From the NCBI GenBank assembly GCA_004362315.1, contig SNWL01000007.1:248001-312000 (forward strand): a DNA stretch of 64,000 nucleotides. Direction: 5' to 3'. Positions 17,600 to 26,022 of this stretch are shown piece by piece (within the stretch, counting starts at the first letter, position 1; the number at the start of each line of letters is the position of its first letter). A model generated the notes under the pieces. It was not told where the DNA came from. It searched no databases and worked only from the letters and a program-made list of their open reading frames with translations. The stretch comes from Mycobacterium sp. BK086 (lineage in GTDB: Bacteria > Actinomycetota > Actinomycetes > Mycobacteriales > Mycobacteriaceae). Made by a program: the position numbers and the translations under genes.

Positions 17600-18508
17600 A
17601 TGACCGAGCCACGCTGGATTGACGTCTCAGCGCCGGCGGTCCAGCTGCGTGCGCTCAGCTGGGGCCCGGCCGACGGCCCAATCGCCTTATGCCTGCACGG
17701 TTTTCCCGACACCGCCTACGGTTTCCGGAAACTCGCACCCCACCTGGTGGCGGCCGGCTACCGCGTTGTCGCCCCGTTCATGCGCGGCTACGTGCCCTCG
17801 TCGATCCCCACCGACGGCAGCTATCACATCGGGGCCGTCATGGATGACGCGCTGCAGGTGCGCGCCGCGTGTGGTCCCACCGACGCCGATGTGGTCATCG
17901 GGCATGACTGGGGCGCCATCGCCGCCACCGGCCTGGCCGCGATGCCGAACAGCCCGTTCGTCAAGGCCGTCGTCATGTCGGTGCCGCCGTCGGCTGCGAT
18001 GCGGCCCAGCGCAGGCAGGCCGCTGGCCAACAAGGGCCGCTTGTTGAGGCTGGGCGCCAGGCAGTTTCTGCGCAGCTGGTACATCAGCTACTTCCAATTG
18101 CCCGCCCTGCCCGAACGCTCGCCGTCGTGGATCGTCCCGCTGCTGTGGCGGCGCTGGTCGCCCGGCTACAACGCCGCCGAGGACCTGCGCCATGTCGACG
18201 CCGCGATCGGCACCCCGGACCGCTGGCGCGCTGCGCTGGGCACCTACCGGGCAATGATCCGCAACACCCGTCCGCCGGCCCGCTATGCCGAACTGCAGCC
18301 CCTGTGGCTCGAGCCCCCGCGGCTACCGACGCTGTACCTGCACGGCAACGACGACGGTTGTATGACAGCCGAATTCACCCCGTGGGTGCGTGACATCCTG
18401 CCGCCGGGAAGCGATGTGGCTGTCGTCGAGCACGCCGGACATTTCCTGCAGCTCGAACAGCCCGACGCCGTAGGCGCGCGAATCGTCGCCTTTCTGTCAG
18501 CTACTTGA
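17600..18508 (+). CDS. Alpha/beta-hydrolase, epoxide hydrolase/dehalogenase type
   Basis: A 302-residue enzyme. The oxyanion motif is LHGFPD and the nucleophile elbow is GHDWGA with Asp at 103, which separates it from esterases and fits epoxide hydrolases or haloalkane dehalogenases. The C-terminal His is at about 281 (EHAGHFLQLEQP), and the acid residue is probably in HGNDDG. The cap region contains a YISYFQLP segment, usual in epoxide hydrolases. Likely role: detoxification or lipid-derived epoxide hydrolysis in the cytoplasm. It lies 16 bp behind the Mce-associated pair. Confidence 0.85.
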   Translation: MTEPRWIDVSAPAVQLRALSWGPADGPIALCLHGFPDTAYGFRKLAPHLVAAGYRVVAPFMRGYVPSSIPTDGSYHIGAVMDDALQVRAACGPTDADVVIGHDWGAIAATGLAAMPNSPFVKAVVMSVPPSAAMRPSAGRPLANKGRLLRLGARQFLRSWYISYFQLPALPERSPSWIVPLLWRRWSPGYNAAEDLRHVDAAIGTPDRWRAALGTYRAMIRNTRPPARYAELQPLWLEPPRLPTLYLHGNDDGCMTAEFTPWVRDILPPGSDVAVVEHAGHFLQLEQPDAVGARIVAFLSAT

Positions 18509-18517
18509 GCCTGTCGG

Positions 18518-19321
18518 CTACTTCTTCTTGAGGCTGGGGTGGCTGCGGGCCAGCATCGGCAGCAGTAGCCGCTTCGGCGTCAACTGGTAGACCGCGGTGG
18601 CCGCGTGGTTGAGCCGTCCCGGTACGACGACGGCCTTGCCTGCCGCCAATCCGTCCACGGCGGCCTTGGCCACATCTTCGGCCGACACCCACAGCGGTTT
18701 GGGCAGCGCGGCCTCGGCGTCCTCGTCGGAGATCCCGGCGGCCGCACCGAATCCGGTCTTGACCGGGCCGGGGCACAAGGTGGTGGCCGTGACACCGCTG
18801 GGTTTGAGTTCTTCGCGCAGCGCGTAGGTGTAGGACAGCACGAAGGCCTTGGCGGCGCCGTAGACAGCCTGGCCGGGCAACGGTCCGAAGGCGCCCAACG
18901 ACGCGACGTTGAGCACCGCCCCGCGCCGGCGGTCGACCATGCCCGCCACGAACCGGGTACACAGATCAACCACCGCGGCGACGTCGACCTCCACCACGTT
19001 CAACTCGGCGGCGGGATCGGCCGCCGACACCGGGCCGGTGGTCGACAGCCCGGCATTGTTGACCAGGATGTCGACCTCGAGCCCGAGGGCGGCCACCCGG
19101 TCGGGGAGCGCGGCCCGGTCGGACGGCTTCGAAAGATCAGCTCCGACAACAGAACTGGGACCGGTGAGCTGTCCGGCCAGTTCGGTCAGCTGTTCGGTGC
19201 GGCGAGCGACCAGCACGACGTGGTGGCCGCGGCGGGAGAGCTGCCGGGCGATCTCGGCGCCGATACCCGAGGAGGCTCCGGTGATCAGCGCGGCGCGATT
19301 CGGACCAGGAGACGGCATCAC
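18518..19321 (-). CDS. Short-chain dehydrogenase/reductase (classical SDR)
   Basis: A 267-residue classical SDR. The cofactor motif is TGASSGIG, the structural motif is LVNNAG, and the catalytic Ser and YxxxK are in VASLGAFGPLPGQAVYGAAK. The ARR after the second strand favours NADP(H). A basic C-terminal segment (KRLLLPMLARSHPSLKKK) suggests membrane association. The start may be GTG 19321 or ATG 19318. It is divergent from the WS/DGAT-like gene with only 17 bp between starts, so the two promoters overlap. Confidence 0.9.
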   Translation of the reverse strand: MMPSPGPNRAALITGASSGIGAEIARQLSRRGHHVVLVARRTEQLTELAGQLTGPSSVVGADLSKPSDRAALPDRVAALGLEVDILVNNAGLSTTGPVSAADPAAELNVVEVDVAAVVDLCTRFVAGMVDRRRGAVLNVASLGAFGPLPGQAVYGAAKAFVLSYTYALREELKPSGVTATTLCPGPVKTGFGAAAGISDEDAEAALPKPLWVSAEDVAKAAVDGLAAGKAVVVPGRLNHAATAVYQLTPKRLLLPMLARSHPSLKKK

Positions 19322-19338
19322 ATTGAGAGCCTAGGACA

Positions 19339-20604
19339 ATGGCTGCCATGGTAGCCAGCAGACGGATGACCGCGGTTGACGCGCAGATGTTCTGGCTGTC
19401 GGCCGTGATTCCCAACGATCAACTGGTGCTGTACGCCTTCGACGGTTCGCCCGACGCTTCGGACGCCGCCGTCGAGGAGCTGATGCGCCGGGCGCAGGCC
19501 TGCGACGAACTGCGCCTGAAGGTCGTCGACGACGGCGGCTGGCGCTACCCGCTCTGGAGCCCCCGTGATGTCGGGGCCGAGCAGTTCGTCGTTGACCACG
19601 CCGGGGGAGTGGACTGGCAGGGATGCTTGGACGCCGCGGCGGCACTGCGCCGCGACACGCTCGATCTTCGCCGAATGACTTGGTGCGCACACATTTTCCC
19701 GCGCGTCACGGGCGTTCCCGGCTGCAGCGGGACGGGCTCGGTGGTGGTGTTGCAGACCGGCCATGCGTTCGCCGACGGGAGTCGGGGGACCGCACTGGCC
19801 GGTGCCCTTCTGGGCAGGCCGACACCGGTGCCGGTGCCCGCCGCCCCTCGGCGCGGATTCCTCCCGCTACGCGGGCTGGCCGCCGGACGGGCGCATCGGA
19901 TGCTGGTGCGCGATACCGAGGCTGGGCTGGTGCCGCCGCCCGCGCCGGGATGCCCGTTGCTCAGCATCAACGCGCGGCCGCTGGCGACACCGGTGGTGCG
20001 CACGCTGGTACTGCGGCGCGAGCAGCTGGCGAAACCGACCGTGACGATCGGGGTACTGGTCGCGGTCGCCGAGGCGCTGGCCGGCTACCTCGCCGGGCGC
20101 GGCGAAGACACGTCGACTCTGGGCGCCGAGGTCACGATGGCCGGACAGCAAGATCCGGGCAGCCACAACAACTTTCGCAATGTCGGGATCGGTCTGCATC
20201 CCGACGTCGACCGCGCCCGCCGGGCTGAGCTGATCGCCGCCGAGCTGGCCGCACAGCGCCGCCGCGGCGAGCATCCGGCTATGCGGGCCTCGGCCGCCGC
20301 GTCCGCCGCCATCCCGGCGCCGCTGATGCGCTGGGGAGTCCGGCAATTCGATCCCGATGCCCGCGGTGCCACGGTCACCGGCAATACCGTGGTGTCCAGC
20401 GTGAACCGCGGACCCGCGGACCTGTCCTTCGGCGGTCTCCCGGTCCTGCTCGCCGCCGGGTTCTCCGGGCTGTCGCCGATGATGAGCCTGACCCACGGTG
20501 TGCACGGCCTCGGCGACACCATCACGCTGAGCATCAACGCCGACCCCGACAATGTCGACGTCGACGACTACCTCGACCGGTTGCGGGCCGCCCTGGCGGG
20601 CTGA
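19339..20604 (+). CDS. WS/DGAT-like acyltransferase with degenerate active site
   Basis: A 421-residue protein. The N-terminal MTAVDAQMFWLS (ATG 19366 is an alternative start) and the C-terminal layout (SSVNRGPADLSFGGLPVLLA) match wax ester synthase/diacylglycerol acyltransferases. The usual HHxxxDG is replaced by TGHAFADG: the first His is Gly, while the second His, Asp and Gly remain. In known WS/DGATs the second His is the catalytic base, so activity may persist, but the divergence suggests a different acceptor. It lies next to an SDR in divergent orientation. Subcellular location is probably membrane-peripheral. Confidence 0.75.
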   Translation: MAAMVASRRMTAVDAQMFWLSAVIPNDQLVLYAFDGSPDASDAAVEELMRRAQACDELRLKVVDDGGWRYPLWSPRDVGAEQFVVDHAGGVDWQGCLDAAAALRRDTLDLRRMTWCAHIFPRVTGVPGCSGTGSVVVLQTGHAFADGSRGTALAGALLGRPTPVPVPAAPRRGFLPLRGLAAGRAHRMLVRDTEAGLVPPPAPGCPLLSINARPLATPVVRTLVLRREQLAKPTVTIGVLVAVAEALAGYLAGRGEDTSTLGAEVTMAGQQDPGSHNNFRNVGIGLHPDVDRARRAELIAAELAAQRRRGEHPAMRASAAASAAIPAPLMRWGVRQFDPDARGATVTGNTVVSSVNRGPADLSFGGLPVLLAAGFSGLSPMMSLTHGVHGLGDTITLSINADPDNVDVDDYLDRLRAALAG

Positions 20605-20679
20605 ATATTTGCCGTCGCCCACGTGAAGCCCAGTTGACGCCCGCTATCCCGGGTTGCCCGGGCTGGTAAGCCATGTGCC

Positions 20680-22434
20680 ATGGCGGATGTGACGGTAGTG
20701 CGGTGGCTTCAGGCCGGTGCGGTGGCGGCCGGAGTCGGTGCGGCGATGCTCGCCGTGCCGGCCATCGCGTCGGCCGACGACAGCGGATCGGCGTCCTCGG
20801 CTCGCCCGTCACACTCGGCGGGGTCCGCACGGCACGTCCCGAAAACGTCTGTGCGCCAGGCGGCGACGCGACCTCGGACCACGGTTCGACCGGCCGCGGC
20901 GTCGCGGCGGGTGGTGCGGGTGGCCGCCGCCGCACCATCGGACGCGGGCACGTCGACCGAGATCGTCACCGGCCTGTTCCGTGAGATCCTGCGCGCCGAC
21001 CCCACCGCCGAGCAGTTGGAGCGCTACACCAACCTGCTGGATTCACGGGGGCAGGCCGCCGTGGTGGGCAACCTCTACCGGTCGACGGCCTTCCGGCAAC
21101 AGCAGGTGACGAGCTATTACCTCGAGCTCCTCGGGCGGGCCCCCACCACAAACGAATTGGCGATGGGCACCATGGAATTGCGGATGGGCCTGCCCGAGCC
21201 GTTGGTCGTCGCGCAGATCGCCAGCACCAAAGAGTTCTATCGGCTCAGCGGCGGCACCGCCGACAGCTACGTCCAGCTGTTCTACCGCAGCCTGCTGGGT
21301 GAGCCCACCGATGCGGCCCAGGCCGCGATCTATGTCCAGCGGCTGCGGTCCGGCCAGCCGACGCAGATGGTGGCCGTGCAATTCATCAGGGCCAACAGCT
21401 TCCGCGCGGTGAAGATCCAAGAGATCTTCCAAGTCGCCCTCGGCCGGACGCCCACCGCCACCGAACTGGCCGATTACCTGAACAACTGGATCCCCAACGG
21501 AGGACTGGCCGGCACCGCGAAGATCGTGCTGAACAGCGCCGAGAACACCGAACGGATGACCACCGACGGGGTGCCGCTGCCCGATATGGTCGCCGTTAAC
21601 CAGCTGCAGCAGATCCTGATGGCCGCCTACGACGAAGACCCGGACGGCTTCGTCAACTTGTTCAACACCTACCTCAAGACCGACCCCCTCACCGGTGAGC
21701 AGTGCCAATCAACCTGTAACACACCACTTTTGGATCTCATCACCACCGGTGGCTACACCAGGGGGATCCCGAACCAGGCCATCGCCGTCACCCCGATCAC
21801 GGCGGCGGTGTCCAGCTTGATCCCGTCGCAGAACGAGATCGACGCCACCAAGGCGCTGGAGGATCCGCTGCAAGACCCCGACCTGCTGGAGGACTATCTG
21901 GCCGGCGGCACCGTGCTGGCCAAGAGCGTGATCCTCACCGCCGACGGTGGCCTCTACATCGTCGACGGCCATCACCGCTGGGGCGGTCTCTACGTCATCA
22001 ACCCCTACTCGCAACTCAGCTCGATCGATCTCGGCTACGTGCCGAACGCGCAGGAAGCGCTCAAGGAGACTCAGGTCGCGATCGTCGCCGAGCAGGGCTA
22101 CCTGAGCGCCGAGACAGTCACCGGGGACAACCTCTACACGATCAGCAAAGGCGACTTCGACGATCTGGTCGAAGGCCTGATCGACGACGGCGATGACAAA
22201 GACAAGATCATGAAGATCTTCAAGAAGGAGAAGGATCTCACCACCATGGCCGAGATCCAGGATTACCTGTGGGCCAACGTTCTTAGGATGCGCCAGTTCA
22301 ACCAGCCCATCGAGGGCGCCACCAGCCGCGGCTATATGCCGCAGCCGCCCAACAGTGACTACCAGCCGCTGATGCACTGGATGGAGAACGGTGGGTTGAG
22401 CTACACCATGCCGGTGATCGGCTACGTGGGCTGA
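20680..22434 (+). CDS. Exported DUF4214-repeat protein with C-terminal ParB/Srx-like domain
   Basis: A 584-residue protein. The N-terminal WLQAGAVAAGVGAAMLAVPA and ASADDSGS form the same export module seen at 2411, 33947 and 58397, and the basic linker ends RVVRVAAAAPS. Residues ~95-290 contain two or three DUF4214-like helical repeats (FREILRADPTAEQLERY, YLELLGRAPTTNELA, LFYRSLLGEPTDAAQ, FQVALGRTPTATELA). C342 and C346 are the only cysteines. Residues ~380-500 contain VDGHHRWGGLYVINP, the DGHHR signature of a ParB/sulfiredoxin-like fold. Such folds bind nucleotides in cytoplasmic proteins, so finding one behind a signal sequence is odd. Function unknown. Confidence 0.8.
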   Translation: MADVTVVRWLQAGAVAAGVGAAMLAVPAIASADDSGSASSARPSHSAGSARHVPKTSVRQAATRPRTTVRPAAASRRVVRVAAAAPSDAGTSTEIVTGLFREILRADPTAEQLERYTNLLDSRGQAAVVGNLYRSTAFRQQQVTSYYLELLGRAPTTNELAMGTMELRMGLPEPLVVAQIASTKEFYRLSGGTADSYVQLFYRSLLGEPTDAAQAAIYVQRLRSGQPTQMVAVQFIRANSFRAVKIQEIFQVALGRTPTATELADYLNNWIPNGGLAGTAKIVLNSAENTERMTTDGVPLPDMVAVNQLQQILMAAYDEDPDGFVNLFNTYLKTDPLTGEQCQSTCNTPLLDLITTGGYTRGIPNQAIAVTPITAAVSSLIPSQNEIDATKALEDPLQDPDLLEDYLAGGTVLAKSVILTADGGLYIVDGHHRWGGLYVINPYSQLSSIDLGYVPNAQEALKETQVAIVAEQGYLSAETVTGDNLYTISKGDFDDLVEGLIDDGDDKDKIMKIFKKEKDLTTMAEIQDYLWANVLRMRQFNQPIEGATSRGYMPQPPNSDYQPLMHWMENGGLSYTMPVIGYVG

Positions 22435-22476
22435 GCACCTGCCCAGCAGTCGGGGCGATGCTCTAGGTTTACTGCC

Positions 22477-22992
22477 ATGACTGCCTACAGTGTCGGACTG
22501 CTCATCCTGCGTGTGGTGCTCGGCTTGACGATGGCCGCCCACGGCTACAACAAGTTCTTCGGCGGCGGCCGGATCAAGGGCACCGCCGGCTGGTTCGAGA
22601 GCATCGGGATGAAGCCGGGCACCTTCCATGCCCGAGTGGCCGCGAGCACCGAGATGGCCGCCGGTATCGGCCTGGCGCTCGGTCTGCTGACCCCGGTGCC
22701 GGCCGCCGGGTTCGTCGCACTGATGCTCGTCGCCGCGTGGACGGTGCACCGGCACAACGGCTTCTTCATCGTCAAGGAGGGCTGGGAGTACAACCTGGTG
22801 CTGGCCGCCGCGGCCGTGGCGCTCGCGACCACCGGCGCAGGCAAGTACAGCCTGGACTACGCGCTGTTCCACGGCACGAGCGTCTACCAGTGGCTGCACG
22901 GCTGGTGCGGGCTGCTCGTCGCGCTGGTGCTCGGCCTGGGCGGTGGCATCGGGCAGTTGGCCATCTTCTACCGCCCACCCGCAAAAGCCTGA
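22477..22992 (+). CDS. DoxX-family membrane protein
   Basis: A 171-residue protein with four predicted membrane helices. The start, GLLILRVVLGLTMAAHGYNK, followed by GWFESIGMKPG, is the DoxX family pattern. Members are linked to thiol/oxidative stress complexes in mycobacteria, but the exact activity is unknown. The gene is 42 bp behind the DUF4214 gene and 63 bp before the KstR-type palindrome, so it is probably not part of the downstream operon. Confidence 0.9.
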   Translation: MTAYSVGLLILRVVLGLTMAAHGYNKFFGGGRIKGTAGWFESIGMKPGTFHARVAASTEMAAGIGLALGLLTPVPAAGFVALMLVAAWTVHRHNGFFIVKEGWEYNLVLAAAAVALATTGAGKYSLDYALFHGTSVYQWLHGWCGLLVALVLGLGGGIGQLAIFYRPPAKA

Positions 22993-23028
22993 CCTCAGTC
23001 CCGCCGCGCGGGAATTCTGGCCCACCCG

Positions 23029-23046
23029 ACTAGAACGCGTTCTAGT
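23029..23046. promoter_or_regulatory. KstR-type operator (perfect 18-bp palindrome)
   Basis: ACTAGAACGCGTTCTAGT is perfectly self-complementary. Its core at 23031-23044 matches the published KstR consensus TnnAACnnGTTnnA at every fixed position. It ends 9 bases before ATG 23056, so a bound repressor would sit on the promoter or leader of the DUF3556 gene. KstR is the TetR repressor of mycobacterial cholesterol catabolism genes. Confidence 0.75.
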
Positions 23047-23055
23047 GTTTCCGGC

Positions 23056-24795
23056 ATGGGATTTCTGAAGCAGGAAGTACCCGTCATCGACTTCGAGACG
23101 TGGAGCAAGGGCACCCGCGCGGAGAAGATCAAGCCGATGGCCCGGCACTGGGCCGAGGTCGGCTTCGGCACTCCGGTGGCTCTGCACCTGTTCTATGTCA
23201 TCAAGATCCTGCTGTACGTCTTCGTCGGTGCACTGTTCGGCTGGGCCACCGCGGGCATCGGCGGACTGGGCGATATCGGGTCGTGGTGGTCGGAGCCGAT
23301 CGTCTACGAGAAGGCCGTCCTTTACACGATGCTCTTCGAGGTCGTCGGCCTCGGTTGCGGGTTCGGCCCGCTCAACAACCGGTTCTGGCCGCCGATGGGC
23401 TCGATCATCTATTGGTTGCGCCCCAACACGATCCGGCTGCCACCGTGGCCCAACCTGGTGCCGCTGACCAAGGGTGACAACCGCGGCCCGGTCGACATCG
23501 CGCTCTATGCGGCATTGATCGTGATGATCCTGGTCGCGCTGTTCTCCGGCGGAACGGGCCCGATCCCAGAGCTGGGCACAGAAGTCGGTCTGTTGCCGAC
23601 GTGGCAGATCGCGACGATCGTCGCGCTGCTGGCGCTGGCGGGCCTGCGCGACAAGGTGATCTTCCTGGCCGCTCGCGGCGAGGTGTACGGCGCCTTCGCG
23701 GTGGCCTTCCTGTTCTCCGGTGTCGACATCATCATCGCCGCGAAGCTCGTCTGCATGGCGATCTGGATCGGTGCGGCGACCTCCAAGCTCACCCGGCACT
23801 TCCCGTTCGTCATCTCCACGATGATGTCCAACAGCCCGGTGGTGCGGCCCCGCTTCCTCAAGCGGATGTTCTTCAACAAGTTCCCCGAAGACCTTCGGCC
23901 AGGCCCGATGTCGCACACCCTGGCCCACATCAGCACCGCCATCGAAATGGGCGTTCCGCTGGCGCTGTTCTTCTCCCACGGGGGCTGGCCGACCACGATC
24001 GCGGCGATCGCGATGGTCTGCTTCCACCTCGGCATCCTGTCGGCCATCCCGATGGGTGTGCCGCTGGAGTGGAACGTCTTCATGATCTTCTCGGTGCTGT
24101 CGCTGTTCGTCGCGCACGCCCAGATCGGGATCACCGACCTCACCTCGCCGTGGCCGATCCTGCTGTTCGCCGCGCTCGTCACGACGGTCGTGCTCGGAAA
24201 CACGGTGCCGCGCAAGGTTTCCTTCCTGCCTGGCATGCGCTATTACGCCGGCAACTGGGACACCACGCTGTGGTGCGTGAAACCCTCGGCCGAGGCGAAG
24301 ATCGAGCAGAACCTGGTGACGATCGCGAACATGCCTGCCGCGCAGCTCGAAAAGTTCTATGGCAGTAAGGAAGCCGCGCAGATCCCGCTGTTCATGGGAT
24401 ATGCGTTCCGGGCCTTCAACACCCACGGCAAGGCCTTGTTCACCTTGGCCCACCGCGCGATGGCCGGCGAGAACGAGGACGACTACTCCATCACCGACGG
24501 CGAGCGCATCTGCAGCATGGCGATCGGCTGGAACTTCGGCGACGGCCACATGCACAACGAGCAGCTGATCGCCGCGATGCAGAAGCGCTGCCACTTCGAA
24601 CCCGGTGAGGTGCGCGTGGTGCTGCTCGACGGCCAGCCGCTGCACCGGCAGCGCCAGGAGTACCGGCTCGTCGACGCCGCGACCGGCGAGTTCGAGACCG
24701 GCTACGTCAACGTCGCCGACATGGTGAACCGCCAGCCGTGGGACGACACGTTGCCGGTGCACGTCACGTCGGGGGCTGACCGAACGGTTGGTTGA
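23056..24795 (+). CDS. DUF3556 multi-pass transmembrane protein
   Basis: A 579-residue protein, close to the usual size of the DUF3556 family, with about ten hydrophobic helices between residues ~35 and ~390 (for example IKILLYVFVGALFGWATAGI). The hydrophilic C-terminal ~180 residues include ERICSMAIGWNFGDGHMHNE and a histidine-rich LLDGQPLHRQRQEYRL. No enzyme motif is recognised. The KstR-type palindrome immediately upstream suggests induction with sterol catabolism, and the fatty-acid beta-oxidation pair downstream fits a lipid-related role. Whether it transports, binds or modifies a lipid cannot be told from sequence. Confidence 0.85.
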   Translation: MGFLKQEVPVIDFETWSKGTRAEKIKPMARHWAEVGFGTPVALHLFYVIKILLYVFVGALFGWATAGIGGLGDIGSWWSEPIVYEKAVLYTMLFEVVGLGCGFGPLNNRFWPPMGSIIYWLRPNTIRLPPWPNLVPLTKGDNRGPVDIALYAALIVMILVALFSGGTGPIPELGTEVGLLPTWQIATIVALLALAGLRDKVIFLAARGEVYGAFAVAFLFSGVDIIIAAKLVCMAIWIGAATSKLTRHFPFVISTMMSNSPVVRPRFLKRMFFNKFPEDLRPGPMSHTLAHISTAIEMGVPLALFFSHGGWPTTIAAIAMVCFHLGILSAIPMGVPLEWNVFMIFSVLSLFVAHAQIGITDLTSPWPILLFAALVTTVVLGNTVPRKVSFLPGMRYYAGNWDTTLWCVKPSAEAKIEQNLVTIANMPAAQLEKFYGSKEAAQIPLFMGYAFRAFNTHGKALFTLAHRAMAGENEDDYSITDGERICSMAIGWNFGDGHMHNEQLIAAMQKRCHFEPGEVRVVLLDGQPLHRQRQEYRLVDAATGEFETGYVNVADMVNRQPWDDTLPVHVTSGADRTVG

Positions 24796-24800
24796 CCCGC

Positions 24801-24841
24801 TTGACGGTCGTCAAAAGGCGTGTGTTTTGATCCAAAGATCA
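24801..24841. promoter_or_regulatory. Two operator-like palindromes ahead of the thiolase gene
   Basis: TTGACGGTCGTCAA at 24801-24814 has 6-base arms around 2 bases. TGATCCAAAGATCA at 24828-24841 has 5-base arms around 4 bases. Both lie in the 69-bp spacer upstream of ATG 24865, ahead of GGAG. Neither matches the KstR consensus, so a separate regulator of the thiolase/hydratase pair is likely. Confidence 0.4.
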
Positions 24842-24864
24842 TCCCGTCTTTAAGGAGTAGGCCG

Positions 24865-26022
24865 ATGGCTGAAGCGGTAATTGTCGAAGCTGTACGTTCG
24901 CCAGTTGGCAAGCGCAACGGTGGATTGTCCGGCATCCACCCGGCCGAGCTGTCGGCTCAGGTACTCAACAGCCTGGTTGAGCGCGCTGGTGTCGACCCTG
25001 CCCTCGTCGACGACGTCATCTGGGGCTGCGTCATGCAGGCCGGTGAGCAGGCGCTCGACATCGCCCGCACGGCAGTGCTGACCGCGGGTTGGCCCGAGAC
25101 CGTCCCCGGTGTGACCGTGGACCGCCAGTGCGGCTCCAGTCAGCAGTCGTTGCACTTCGCCGTCGCCGGCGTGGTGGCCGGCCACTACGACGTCGTCGTC
25201 GCCGGTGGTGTCGAGTCGATGTCGCGCACCCCGATGGGTGCCTCACTGGCCAATGGCGGAAACCCCTACTCGGCCGGCTTCAAAGCTCGCTACGACCGCA
25301 CGCCCAACCAGGGTGTCGGTGCCGAGATGATCGCCGAGCAGTGGGGCCTGTCCCGCACCGAGCTCGACGAGTTCTCCCTGCGTTCGCATGAGAAGGCCGC
25401 CGCCGCACAGGATTCGGGTGCCTTCAAAGACCAGATCGTGGGCATCAAGACCACCGACGCCGACGGCAACGACACCGTGGTGCTCGAAGACGGCGGCATC
25501 CGCCGCGGCGGCACCGTGGAGTCGATGGCCAAGATCAAGCCGGCTTTCCGGGAAGACGGTGTGATCCACGCCGGTAACTCCAGCCAGATCTCGGACGGCT
25601 CGGCCGCGCTGCTGCTCATGTCGGCAGACAAGGCCAAGGATCTGGGCCTCAAGCCGCTGGCCAAGGTGCACACTGCGGTGCTCGCCGGCGCCGACCCGGT
25701 CATCATGCTGACCGCGCCGATCCCGGCCACCCAGAAGGCGCTGGCCAAGTCCGGGCTGAGTGTCGACCAGATCGGTGTCTTCGAGGTCAACGAGGCGTTC
25801 GCGCCGGTCCCGATGGCCTGGCTGAAGGACATCGGCGCCGACGAAGCCAAGCTCAACCCCAACGGCGGCGCCATCGCGCTGGGCCACCCGCTCGGTGGAT
25901 CCGGTGCCCGCATCCTGACCACGTTGCTGTACCACATGCGGGACAACAACATTCAGTACGGTCTGCAGACCATGTGCGAAGGCGGCGGCCAGGCCAACGC
26001 CACCATCCTCGAGCTGCTGTAG
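24865..26022 (+). CDS. Acetyl-CoA acetyltransferase / beta-ketothiolase (FadA type)
   Basis: The start is ATG 24865 with GGAG upstream, giving 385 residues. The nucleophilic Cys is C89 in VDRQCGSSQQS. The other catalytic motifs are VNEAFAPVP, the His in IALGHPLGGSG and the second Cys in TMCEGGGQ. The start MAEAVIVEAVRSPVGKRNGG is typical of mycobacterial FadA thiolases of lipid and steroid beta-oxidation. It cleaves 3-ketoacyl-CoA or condenses acetyl-CoA in the cytoplasm. The TAG stop shares one base with the GTG start of the enoyl-CoA hydratase, so the two are coupled and act in consecutive beta-oxidation steps. Confidence 0.93.
   Translation: MAEAVIVEAVRSPVGKRNGGLSGIHPAELSAQVLNSLVERAGVDPALVDDVIWGCVMQAGEQALDIARTAVLTAGWPETVPGVTVDRQCGSSQQSLHFAVAGVVAGHYDVVVAGGVESMSRTPMGASLANGGNPYSAGFKARYDRTPNQGVGAEMIAEQWGLSRTELDEFSLRSHEKAAAAQDSGAFKDQIVGIKTTDADGNDTVVLEDGGIRRGGTVESMAKIKPAFREDGVIHAGNSSQISDGSAALLLMSADKAKDLGLKPLAKVHTAVLAGADPVIMLTAPIPATQKALAKSGLSVDQIGVFEVNEAFAPVPMAWLKDIGADEAKLNPNGGAIALGHPLGGSGARILTTLLYHMRDNNIQYGLQTMCEGGGQANATILELL

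Noticed and set aside
21709-24762. 1017-aa open frame on the minus strand over the DUF4214, DoxX and DUF3556 genes
   Set aside because: It covers three plus-strand genes with clear domains, is low-complexity His/Asp/Arg/Val-rich, and has no ribosome-binding site or family match.
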